A stretch of DNA of 64,000 bases, taken from the NCBI GenBank assembly GCA_933207985.1, contig OW240921.1, positions 18,131,033-18,195,032 of the forward strand, read 5' to 3'. Positions 1-10,800 of the stretch are shown here, piece after piece (within the stretch, counting starts at the first letter, position 1; every line of letters starts with the position of its first letter). The translations under genes and the position numbers were made by a program. Origin of the DNA: Pelobates cultripes (Eukaryota; Chordata; Amphibia; Anura; Pelobatidae). Below the pieces are notes generated by a model. That model was not told where the DNA came from, did not search any database, and saw nothing but the letters and a program-made list of their open reading frames with translations.

Positions 1-179
1 AAAAACATAAATTTGGTGAGGTGCTTGCAGCAGATCCAAAAATAATAAATATGACTGAGAGGCTGAATCAGGACTCATAGGATTAAGAATTAACTGCTCG
101 GTGGTGAAATCTTCCCAAATATTCCAAAATATAACCAGAAAAAAACACATGGGTAAATCCAAACACTCCACAAATGAAA

Positions 180-485
180 AAAAGGTCGTGAAAAAGTAGC
201 TCATTTATTGAAAAAAGGAATAGAAATAAATACACATGGCATCACACTGTAACAGCAGCCCTTGTGTAACTGAGGTAGTTCTAATATCAAATGTATAAAA
301 TAGTATCAAGTGTGTAAAATAACACAGTATCCAAAGAAAAAATATATATAAATACCGAGTGATTGAGCTACTTGTAGCTACTGTTCAGAGGAGAGACCAT
401 CTAATAAGACCAACCAGAAAACGGTAACGCCCTGCACGCGTTTCACATCCCACCTGGTGCTTTCTCAACATGGACATCAAGAGAG
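180..485 (-). repeat. Penelope-like 3' terminal fragment with decayed hammerhead-like core
   Basis: Read on the minus strand, 425-478 has a short hairpin followed by GAAACGCGT, the layout seen at four other places in this window (23.7, 32.8, 36.0 and 40.1 kb). About 230 bases further on it ends in an AATAAATGAGCTAC-type tail near 190-205. PLE terminal repeats are known to carry hammerhead ribozymes of the form CUGANGA, helix II, GAAA; here the first half is degraded (TTGAGAA). No coding part of the element remains. The assignment rests on the shared layout with the other copies. Confidence 0.45.
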
Positions 486-980
486 ATTCCCAGAATATAC
501 GAAGGATGTAACTAGGAGAATCAGTCTTACACATCTGAGAAAGCTCACACCCTTGATTACTTGCAGTAATTGCAAACGACACCCTTAGGTGCTGGAATGT
601 TAATAACCATGCAGACCCATTAGTAATTGAAGAGTCCCTATTATATTCTGCTTAAGATGTCCAAAACTTAAAATGGGCAACCATAGCTACTCCAACAGGA
701 GCCTCATCCACCGTAAATAACTACAGGCTTGGAGCATTCTAACTTCAAAAGTAATTACTGAGTCCAGGTTCCCCTCTGTGAATTGATAGCAGGGGGCAAC
801 AAGTATTGGTTAAATTGACCTGCCAAGGAATAGAAAAATTATAAAGGAATTTGTTAACCCTAATCCAGTTTTCCACAGTTATACAAAATAAAATAAACTC
901 TTGACTGCAGCCATTTCTGACAAGAATCTGATCACCACACAGGATTAATCTATATGGCCAAAAAATAAATATATATATAT

Positions 981-1235
981 AGTGATGTCCCGAACAGTTC
1001 GCCGAACGGTTCGCAAACGGTTCGCCACGAATGGTTCACCGCGGACTCATCATTGAGTAAACTTTGACCCTGCACCTCACAGTCAGCAGACACATTCCAG
1101 CCAATCAGCAGCAGACTCTCCCTCCCAGACCCTCACACCTCCTGGACAGCATCCATTGTGAAGCTGTATTCTTAGTGAGCTGTGGCGAACCGTTCACGAA
1201 CCGTTCGGCAAACCGTTCGGCAAACCGTTCGGGAC

Positions 1236-1241
<6 letters not shown>
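981..1241. mobile_element. MITE with AGTGATGTCCCGAAC termini
   Basis: A 261-bp non-autonomous DNA transposon. Its left end reads AGTGATGTCCCGAAC and its right end GGGACATCACT, the inverted complement. GTTCG/CGAAC motifs are iterated just inside both ends, so the two ends can pair over more than 50 bases. It is flanked on both sides by TA repeats, which hides any target-site duplication. No coding capacity. The superfamily is not certain; the short repeated inner motif resembles hAT-type subterminal repeats. Confidence 0.7.

Positions 1242-1274
<33 letters not shown>
1241..1274. repeat. (TA)n microsatellite
   Basis: Uninterrupted TA dinucleotides directly abutting the right end of the MITE; a shorter TA run abuts its left end at 969-980, so the MITE inserted into a TA tract. 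Confidence 0.95.
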
Positions 1275-1281
<7 letters not shown>

Positions 1282-2082
1282 TTTTTTCAATTTAAAGGAG
1301 CCATAAGAAATGATTTGAGAAAGTTTCCAAATTATTGCTAAATAGAGGCATAATCCACTAGATGGTCACTGAATTTTAAATGAAAGGGACCAGCAGTTAT
1401 AACATCTGGGCATCTTCAATATGATATAGTGAAAAAGAGGAGGAAAAGAATACCAATATAAGATATTTTGGGGGATGACACTTAACACCTCCCAAGAAGA
1501 AACTTAAAGAAACTTCAAGTACGTGAATCCTAAATAAGATAGAAGATTAAAATCTATGAGATCAACACATTGATGAAATCAGCATGAGTGTGATTTTTTT
1601 ACCATAAGGTGATATCTATGTTTAAACGTACAGCAAAACATCACAAATGATCATATAACACAATAACAAAAATGAGAATAAAAAAGAAAAATGGAAAATC
1701 TAAAAACAGTCAGTTAACCCTCCTGTCCCCACATCTTTTAATGTCTAAATATGTAGTTAGTATCCCACTCTATGTTAAGTCCCTGTGGGAACCTCGTTTG
1801 TTAGGTCAGGATACAAACCATCTCATTTTCAAGTAACTGTTTTTCTATATTACCCCCTCTAGGAGCTAGATTACATTTATTAATACCTTGAAAGGAAAAC
1901 AGACAGATCAGCCCCAGTGCAAGATCTAAAATGTCTTGACACCAAGGTTTGTCTTTTGGAATCTGATCTTATACTTGTGTTCTGCTATTCTTATTTTGAA
2001 CTTACGTTTTGTTTGCCCCAGATATTGCTAATTGCGCTTCGTGCATGTGATGATCACTCTATCAGTTTAACAAATTATTATT
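1275..2082. other. Gene-free AT-rich stretch
   Basis: I see no coding exon, RNA gene or recognisable transposon terminus in this stretch. Short open frames here lack splice context or family resemblance. Confidence 0.5.
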
Positions 2083-2541
2083 TTTATTATTTATAAAATA
2101 TTTGACCATGAAACATACATTGAGACTCCTCTTGTTTTCAAGTATGTCCTGGGTCCACATAACATTGCATTGATACAATAGGGTAATAAAATACAAAAAC
2201 AATATTAATACACAATATATACAAAATGTAACATAGAGCAGGTAGGAAATACATAATCAAGCATGACAGGTGCATTCTGTTTTGAGATATGTAGAGAGGG
2301 ATCTCTTAAAGGACTTTAGTCTTGGGGAAGATTTGAAATGGTGCGGGAGGTTGTTCCATAATTGAGGTGCTCTGCAGGAAAAGGAGGATCGGGCTGCTTT
2401 CTTTTTGTATTGAGGTAGACTAAATAAAGTGCTGGTACTGGATAAGAGGAGGTGGTGGGAACAGCCAGGGAGCTATAGGAGGTGGGAACAGCCAGAGAGA
2501 GCATTATGCTCAGATAGGGTGGGAGCTTCCCAGAAAAGCTC

Positions 2542-2621
2542 TTAACCCCTTAAGGACACATGGCATGTGTGACATGTCATGATTCCCTTTTATTCTAGAA
2601 GTTTGGTCCTTAAGGGGTTAA
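2542..2621. mobile_element. 80-bp piggyBac-type MITE (TTAA-flanked)
   Basis: TTAA at both ends followed by CCCCTTAAGGAC and its inverted complement GTCCTTAAGGGG. TTAA target duplication plus a CCC-starting terminus is the piggyBac signature. The whole element is nearly one hairpin. It sits inside the 3' part of the L2-like LINE and so inserted after it. The same termini are found on the two 2-kb elements at 12.1 and 16.0 kb. Confidence 0.8.
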
Positions 2622-3894
2622 ACACAGGGCTGGAAAGGTGAAGGGTGTGTCTGGATTCCAGCGACAGCCAGTTTAGTTCTTTTAGCATGTCATGGTGGGT
2701 CTCATAATTACATTGTAGCACAAATTGGCAGAACGAGTTATACAATGTATTAGGTTTATTAAGGTGGGTTTGCAGTGCAGGTGCATGTACTACATCCCCA
2801 TAATCAATGATTGGCATCAGCTTTTGCTGTACAATCTTTTCCTTTACTGTAGGGCTTAGGCAGGATTTGTTTCTGTACAGGCCACTGAGTTTTGGATAAA
2901 GTTTAGATGCATGTTTTTCTATGTGGAGGCCAAAAGATAGATTGGGGTCTAACAACATACCCAAGTATTTGAAAGAGTGGACTGCGGTCAGTGTGCTATT
3001 TGATTTTGTTTTGATGGATAGGTGGGAATTGTGTCATTTGTGTAATTTAGGTACTGTTCCAAAGATCATTGTGACAATTTTGTCAGTGTTTAGGAATAGT
3101 TTGTTTTTTGCGATCCACTTTTCTACCTCTGTAAACTAGTCTTGGAACACAATCTTAAGCTGCGGTAGATTGGATTTGCTTGCATAGATTACTGTGTCGT
3201 CTGCGTACATGTGTACATTTGAGGATTTGCAGACATTAGGCAGATCATTTATAAATAATGTGAATAGTAGGGGGCTGAGAATGGAACCTTGGGGAACACC
3301 ACACGTGACTGGGAGAGGGAGGGAGTCGCTGTCAGAAATGGACAAATATTGTGATCGATCCGATATATATGATCGAAACCAGGTTAGCCGACGATCACCA
3401 ATACCTGAGTTTTTTTAGTTTGTGCAGTAGAATGCGTGGTCTACTGTGTCAAAGGCCTTTGCAAAAGCAAGGAAAATAGCTCCAGTTAGGTCTCCTTGTT
3501 CCATGCCAGTTTGGATGTCACTGCAAACTTTTAAGAGGGCAGTAGTAGTGGAGTGATTCAGGCGAAAACCCGATTGATCAGGGATCAGATAGTTATATTG
3601 TTGGTAATAATCACATAATTGTGTATGGACGCATTTTTCTAAGATTTTTGACAATACTGGGAGCAATGATATTGGGTGATAGTTAGAAACCAAAGTAGTG
3701 TCACCACTCTTAAAGTAGTGTCAACACTTGCAGTGTTCCAAAGTTTGGGTATGTATCCAGACTCCAAGGATTCGTTAATTAGGGTTGTGAGAGGTTTAGC
3801 AATTGCCAGTGCACTGAGCTTCAACAGCATTGCTGGGATTTGATCAGGTCCAGACTGGTTTTTCATTTTTAGATTATTAAGGTGTTTCTTTTTT
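2590..3894 (-). pseudogene. Reverse transcriptase fragment of L2-like LINE
   Basis: Broken into at least four frames. In order on the minus strand they show: the SGPDQIPAMLLK block (fingers); YHPISLLPVLSKILEK with [35 protein letters not shown] (catalytic motif A, where the expected LDFAKAFD reads LAFAKAFD, so the first catalytic Asp is changed); CGVPQGSILSPLLFTLFIND (motif B); MYADDTVIYA (motif C, YADD intact); and a thumb region containing LIPIIDYGDV-like sequence (here LMPIIDYGDV). Frameshifts separate all of these. It cannot encode an active enzyme. The RT would copy LINE RNA at a nicked chromosomal target. Confidence 0.85.
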
Positions 3895-4085
3895 TCTCTT
3901 TTTAAATTCTTTATTTTTGTTGTGCAGAGAAATACAAGCAAATGTGTAATGCCACAAGAGCAGTGTCAAGTACATAAGAGGACATATGACGCAAGTGGTA
4001 CTGGGTTGGGTTTTAGAATATAAACCTTTTCCTTTTGAGAGAGAATGCCTATTGATCAACTGTGTTTAGAGTATCCCTGAATCTG
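3895..4085 (-). repeat. Possible L1-type 3' tail fragment
   Basis: The junction at 3895 changes from LINE RT sequence to a pyrimidine-rich stretch and then a segment (AAATTCTTTATTTTTGTTG) resembling the reverse-oriented 3' tail of the L1 at 49.84 kb. No coding remnant. The assignment is weak. Confidence 0.25.
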
Positions 4086-4379
4086 TTGGAAGGATCCCGA
4101 GCAGTCTGGTATAGGTTGAGTTATCTGATAATTGTCTAAGTGCTTCCACTTTATATTTCTTGGCATCCATGACTACAATGTTGCCCACTTTGTCAGACTG
4201 CTTGATGACCACAGATGTATCCTGTTTCAGGAAATTCAAGGCAATTTTTTCTTGCCTTGCAAGGAATACAAAGCAGCCTCCCCCCTCCTTTATGCACCCC
4301 CCTTCCTAGTGAATAAATGGTTAAAACCCCTTTATTTACTTACCTGATCCCAGCACCAATGTCCCTTGGTGCCGTGTCA

Positions 4380-4712
4380 AAGCTCCTCTTCCTCCTCCTC
4401 TGCCCTGCAATGAGTGGGCTCTAATTAGACCTCCCCATAGGAAAACATTGAATCATTGCTTTCCTATGGGGAAAAAATCTGACCCTGGAGGTTCTCATGC
4501 AGAGCGTGAGGACGTCCAGCGCCAGATATCTGACCGAAGGTCTGTTTCAATCCAGGAAGCCCTCTAGTGGTAGCCCTCTAGACAACCACTGGAGGCAGAC
4601 AGTGCTGAAATGTAAACATTGCAGTTTCTCTGAAAACTGCAAAGTCAATCATTGCAGCACTAAGGGCAATAGGGACACTGAAGTGGTCTGGATGCTACAG
4701 TGTCCCTATAAG
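4380..4712. repeat. Non-autonomous DNA transposon fragment
   Basis: Contains a perfect-looking palindrome (CCCCATAGGAAA and its complement around 4430-4466), then a body with TCTAGTGG and TGTAAACATTGCAG motifs and an end reading CTACAGTGTCCCTATAA. Related bodies occur at 11.4, 15.2, 41.8, 48.9 and 62.0 kb. The left terminus is not clear. Confidence 0.55.
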
Positions 4713-5796
4713 TTAGACTTCAATTTGAATTCACTAGCTCTAATATTTTTTTTGTAGGTCCAGGTTTCATCCATGTGGTGTTTTGATTGGATGATTTTTG
4801 ATGATTTTCATCTGAAACAATTTTGTTAAGTGAAAATGGTGCAAAAATACCTTAGTGCAAAATATATACATAGTATAAATATTAGGTATATATTTTACAA
4901 TAGGAGCATTTTTGTTTGATTTGGTTTACAGATCAAGTGAGACGATGTAACCAACAGAGTGAAAGAAGGAGAAACATTAAAAAATTCATATTTATATATT
5001 ATATATCTTTATTAAATATATAATACATAAAAATGTATGTACAGATTTTTTTTTTACTGCCCCTCCTGTTTTTTTTTCCTTTCAATCACTTCTCACTTGA
5101 TCTGTGAATAAAATCCACATTTAGTGGCTGTCCTCTAACCATCAATCGTCTTTTTTTGGTACCACGGTCAGAACTCTGAACCACAAAACAAACAGAATGG
5201 CTCATTCATTCCTAATGTTGTCTTGTTTCATTATTCAGTCATATGGCAATTCAGACTCATGGAATTCGGATAAGTCACCGATAACACAAAATCTGCATGT
5301 TATAAAACAAAATGCATGAGTCAAAAAAAGATAGTGATTCAATATCCCAGCTCATTTATTGGCATTTCTTAACAATAGTTTCCCTGTTTATTCTAAATTG
5401 TTCATATTTATGAGCTACAAAGTATCATTTATATAAATGTCCCAGCATGGACAACTTCCTTTTTCACTTTCTGCAGGTACTTTCATAAAAAAAAAAATTC
5501 CAATGTACACCGCAAAAAAACAAACTCTAAAAGTACTCCCTGCCGTCTCGGAGTAAAGTACTAGGTACCAGAGTTATGAAAGCACTAAGCTGCTAGCTGA
5601 GTTCCGCACAAAGCCGGACCTTCTTCCAGGCTTTAATTATGGAGTATATTAAAGAGTATAATAAATGATTCATTTTAACAAGGTATAAGTCTTTGTAGGG
5701 TGTATGGAGCTTAGATAAGTGTACGTCTGGGAAATAGTATATGTTTTTTTATATTTTAGTTTGTTCATTTATTTTTGCATTTTCTATTGTTCATTC
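4713..5796. other. Gene-free stretch upstream of LU gene
   Basis: AT-rich sequence with poly-T runs. No coding or RNA gene recognised. Its right part lies 0.5-1.5 kb upstream of the LU gene start and could hold distal regulatory sequence, but I see no specific site. Confidence 0.4.
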
Positions 5797-6022
5797 AAGG
5801 GACACTGTAGGCACAGTTACTGCTTCTGTCATTAAAGTAGTTATAGTGTCTGGAGTCCCCTGGCTCATCCTTCCATGTGTTAAACAATTTTTAATGTTTT
5901 AATGCTATATGAGAGTCAACAGGAGCCCATCTCCTCTGCCTTCCGAGACAGCACCAGGGGACTCCAGGCACTATAACCAATTAAATGAGAGGAATTGGTC
6001 ATAGAGCCTAAAGTGTCCCTTT
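5797..6022. mobile_element. MITE with AAGGGACACT termini
   Basis: The left end reads AAGGGACACTGTAGGCAC and the right end GCCTAAAGTGTCCCTT, imperfect inverted repeats. Inside, a second inverted pair (GACTCCAGGCACTATAACC and complement-like GTTATAGTGTCTGGAGTC) makes a nested hairpin. The right end is followed by a poly-A run. It lies about 300 bp upstream of the first LU exon. Confidence 0.7.
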
Positions 6023-6320
6023 AAAAAAAAAAAAAAAGCTCACCCTGGAATGACTCACTGCCTGGAGTATTTTAAGAGTTTGCAGCTACAATATTTAAAT
6101 GGGTTATAAATTGAGATAAGAAAAAATTCAATCGTAATGTTTTTTTCCCACTTTATTACGCAGATGGACGTAGATGACCAAACCTTGTAAAATCCCTCCC
6201 ACACAGATTCTGAGATAATCACTATCTGATCTTTAATCTACATAGAAAGCCTATCAGTCGTGTTAGAGGTTGAAGAGCTCTGCATCTATCATTGGAGTCC
6301 CTGAGCTCCGGAAATTCTTA

Positions 6321-6399
6321 ATGATGAATGATTATTTCACTTTAAACGTTCGATATCTTTTACTATTTTGTTTTTGCACGGGATCCATCCTGTTAACAG
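6321..6399 (+). CDS. LU gene exon 1: signal peptide
   Basis: Two adjacent ATG codons (6321 and 6324) open a short exon encoding a hydrophobic leader with core [15 protein letters not shown], ending in a phase-1 donor, CAG|GTAAGA. It is the only leader-like reading frame upstream of exon 2, and joining it to 8421 keeps the frame and restores a Gly codon. Choice between the two ATGs is arbitrary. No clear TATA box was found close upstream, so the transcription start is not placed. Confidence 0.7.
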
Positions 6400-7019
6400 G
6401 TAAGATAATATATATATATATGAGCGGGGGCAGACTACATTTTTAAAATAATAATTTGTAAATGAGGAATTTAATAAGATGTTTGCTATTTCATGGGCTG
6501 ATTTTGTATGGACTATTGTACATAGATGCTGTCAAATTTTTAAAAGATAACTTATACCGTAGTGGTTCCTTGAAAATTGAAAACAACAGTAATATTGGCT
6601 AAAATTTATTTTAAACCTATTTTTGAACAAAGCATTGCTTGATTGCTTTAAACATCACTTATTACATGGAAGATTTAGTATTTATTATGCTGGCACTTAC
6701 CAGCAATTAACCTGCAAATTCTTGAATAGACAAATAAAAAAAACAAAATCTACTCAGCTACTTTTTCCAGCTTATTTAGTTTGGCTGAAGATTTTCTTGG
6801 ATAATTCCCACCAGTTCCTGGTTTATTGGATAGTCATTACAGTGCTACAGTTTGTGAGCTTCAGTTCCCTCTGCACCTCGTTTGGTGCTCTACGCTCGAT
6901 GCTTACAAGCAATGCGCAAAAACAAGTTGTAGAAATAATCACCCTTTTTTTTATTATATCATGTTATTTATTTGAAGAAGGAATATAACAGTCTGTTTTG
7001 TGAAAACTAGATAAAATAA

Positions 7020-7074
<55 letters not shown>

Positions 7075-7790
7075 CCACAATGGATTTTACCAAACAGTGA
7101 GCTGATAAGGGTAAAAACCAGTGTTAATTTTGGGGGGCAAATTTCATTTTATTTTTATTCATAGTTTTTTTGATTAAAAAGCATTTTAGCCAAATTTTGG
7201 TAATCTAGATTGTTTTGCTTTTAGTCTACTAAATCTCTAATAGATTTTAGTCGACACGACTAAATCTGATGGGTTTAGTTAAAGCCTCTATTTGTCTATT
7301 TTGCCCCTTCCCCAGCCCCTCTGTATCTCTTTGTGTCCCCCAGGCCCTCTGGGTGTATCTCTCTCAAGCCCTGGTCGGTCTCTTCTGCCCCTTCCACAGC
7401 CCCTCTGTGTTTGCCTCACACGCCAGTGTTAATTTTCGTGGCAAATCTAAATTTAGTTTTTGTAATAGTCTTTTGACTAATAGTTTTAGTCATATTTTAG
7501 TCATCTGATGTGTTTTAGTTTTAGTTGATTAAATCTCAAAAATTTTAGTTAACTAAATTATAACTATAATTGTTAGTCTACAAAATGAACACTGGTTAAA
7601 ACACTGGAAGAATCCCGAAAGATTGGGATAGGCTAATAAGGCTATTCTCTGAAAGCATAGCTTGGAAAGTGTTTTTCAAATTCAACAATTTTGGCCCAAA
7701 ATTTTAAAATTCACCTTAGCTTCCCAACAATTTACTGTCTGAACAACTCTACACAATTATCTACAACAGGAATTGTGGAAAAATGGAATC

Positions 7791-7823
<33 letters not shown>

Positions 7824-10800
7824 TGTACTGATATAGTGCCAACTTATTCCACAGCACATTACAATATTATAAAAAGGGATACATTTAACAATAAATGAGA
7901 CAATTACAAAATGCTACCAGAACAATAGGTTGATGAGGACCCTGCTCAAACAAGCTTCACAACTAGAGGAGGTGGGAAATAAAAACACAATAGGGCAGCA
8001 AAGGGGACAGCAAAGGGAACAGCAAACAAACAATGTGGGAAAGTAGCAGAATTGGCAATAAGAGAGGAGTGTGGCCCTTTAGGAGAGAGTAAGACACAGG
8101 TTTGTAAAGATGAAGTTACTCCGGGAGGCCACATTTACACATGTTGGAAACAAGAGCTGAGCTCTAAAAAATAATACAATTAACTTTTTTTTCCTGTTTT
8201 ATCAATTTGACTATTTTGACCCCATCATTTCTCCAGGACAAAGATAGGCTATATTATCTGGATTATATTTTCTATGATGTCAGCATCCACTTGCCCAGTT
8301 TATGCTTCAGGTTTGTAGAATGTTTGTATACATGGTTTAAGAATAACATATGTAATATTGTATTTGCGGTATGTTTATAGTATCAAGTAGTCATTGTACT
8401 GACTCTGAATCCCTTTATAGGCTCTGACGGCTTGGAATGTTTCAACTGTAATGAGAATGATGATAGTGCGTGCCTCAATCAAACTTTAATAACATGTGAC
8501 AAAGCTATGAACATCTGTACAGAAACTATCGTCTTTATGAAAACAGGTATATATGAACATCCAGCCCCCTCTTTTTACCTTTGTTTTGTGAGTAAAAATT
8601 GTGCATGCAAGGTTAACATAGATTCTCTTCTAAACAAAACATTAACAGCAAAGTATTTTACCATGAAATATATATTTAGAGCTTTATTTACTAAACCGAG
8701 AACTATGGAACATTGATAAATGACAAAATAAATAAACTGGAAAAATGCTCCTACTTGGTAGTTATTTTGGTCTGACCTTTGTGATTTATTTGTTAATTCC
8801 CGCAATTTATAGTCCAACGAATAAACCCATTAGAGTGCAGTAAGTTTGAAGTATATTCGATATGTTCTTAGAGTATTCTCTGCATTAGCTATTATTGTTA
8901 CAATGCAGTGTTTTTTATGTTCTGTCAATACGCAAGTTAGCCAATTGCTTTGTATTTCTAAACAGTTCTTTAACTTTCTAGGGAGCCAGTCTTTAACAGT
9001 GAGACACAAAGACTGTGGATCGGGCTCTGCGTCCATAATACTCTCGCACACGGTTTCTGAGGGTCTCACATCAGTTCTCTATAAATCCGGTTGTGACACA
9101 TCCTCGTGCAACCAAATAAATACAGACACAGCTACTTTTCCGACTACTTCCCCAGGTAATAAAAATGCAGAGTCTTGAAAGAAATATACATTTGTAAATG
9201 CTCAGCAGGGGTTAATGTTTTTGATGTCACATTTGTGCCAGATTTGTGCTCATGCGCCACCTTCTTGTGTATAAAACTTCTACGTTTTTTTCATTGACAC
9301 TTTTGTCACCTTTTCTGTAGTGTTCAAAAAATTCTGTCTTCCTTTCACTTATTCCAATTTCAGTTTACTTTGCTCTTTTTTTATTCCTGACAGTTTTACC
9401 ATCGATTACATTTATAATATCAAAACAAATATTTTTTTCACAAGGATAAAAAGACATAGTTGCAATTTGAAAGAGTATTTGTTCCTTACACAAAATTGAA
9501 GAACGCGAAAGCTACTTACGTGCTTCAGAAAACATAAGTAGCGAAAACATTTTTGCATTTCTGTTTGTAGACATTGGAAGTGACACATCTATCAATATAA
9601 AAAAAAAATCAATATGAAACAGGAAAGTAAAATGACGTGAGAGGCGTAGTTAGCAGTATTTTGACTCAAATTAAAGAACAAATTACTAGTTGTAATGTGA
9701 AATGTGTCGGTTATCAGTTTTTGTCCAGTTCTGCCAATGTAGTCACGATTTAAAAAACAAAAGAAAAACAATATTGCTACAACTCATTGATTTGGGTAAA
9801 AACTAAAGAGTTCACTGTACCTGAAAAAAAAAATGGGAAGAACTTGATTTTGGCTTATCAGTTAAGTATGAATAATAATGTTATGCAAATCAGCACCAAA
9901 CTATACCTTAAATGCCTGACATTTGCAGGGTATTAGAGGCCTGAAGCAATATATCAATTAACAGTTTACCCATTGGGTAAAGATATGGAATTATGTATGA
10001 TATAGAAAAAGTAACAAAATCCTTTGGATTTCTTTTCTTCTCCTGTAACAGCAACGCAGCACTGTAATCTCAAACGCTGGTCAATTTTTGTTTATACGTG
10101 TTTCTGGGACCTCAGGCTGTATAAAAATATCACATTATCACAATTAATTATTGGGGAGGAGAAAGTACAACAGTGCTTGTTTTTTTACATATTTGTATCT
10201 AAGAGCAAATATTTTCTGATGCAGAGATAGTCAAAATTACTTATTTTGAAAAAAAAAAGAACCAAAAAAAAAAAGAATTGTGTCCAACCCAACAATGGGA
10301 GTACTGTTGAGTGAACCTATAAAAAACATGCTGTGCTACTAAAATCATTGAACACATCAAAACTGTTAAACGTACACTATATGACAAGTCTGGGAGAGGG
10401 GTAACTGTATTTTTTAATCTGTTTCTTTGGTATTGTGGTAATGATCATATTCTAAGTTGGTCGTAACCTTGATTGAAACCCTGTGGATGGATGTAATATG
10501 TTATTAAGAGGAGGATTCTATTATAAGAGATGAACATAACTCTGGTAACTGAGTAATAGTTCTCCTATTGGTATCTGTGGGGAAATTGCTATTTAATTAC
10601 TCGAGATATGACTCTCTAGAAGGATCTACCTGTAAGTTGGTGATTGTAAGGTGCTAGCTCACTAAAAAGATAAATCAGAATGAGCATATTAAAGGTTTAT
10701 TTCCATTTTATTGAAGTATGGTATATTGATACTGTATCGCTGAAAAAAAAGGAAAGAGGAACAGATAATATAGCTAAACCAAGACAACAAAATTAATTAA

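Larger units (their letters stand above)
2083..3894 (-). mobile_element. L2-like LINE retrotransposon, 5'-truncated and decayed
   Basis: A non-LTR retrotransposon in minus orientation. Reverse-transcriptase blocks run from 3894 down to about 2590, followed by a 3' UTR ending in a TTATTATT-type tail near 2083-2100. The endonuclease and ORF1 parts are missing, and the left (5') end abuts what looks like another LINE tail at 3895. An 80-bp TTAA-flanked MITE (2542-2621) is nested in the 3' region. L2/Rex1-group assignment comes from the RT motif style and could be off within the CR1/L2/Rex1 group. Confidence 0.75.
6400..8420 (+). other. LU gene intron 1
   Basis: Starts GTAAGA and ends TTTATAG. 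Holds a (TA)n tract, a CAGTGTT MITE and an L2-type 3' fragment, annotated separately. An open frame at 6623-6988 has no family resemblance and no splice context, and I do not regard it as a gene. Confidence 0.65.

Noticed and set aside
6623..6988. 121-codon frame in LU intron 1 with a hydrophobic segment
   Set aside because: No known domain, no splice support, AT-rich composition like the rest of the intron.
10024..10230. Possible extra LU exon in intron 3 after an acceptor-like CAG
   Set aside because: The frame lacks the cysteine spacing of an LU half domain and no matching donor preserves phase 1.
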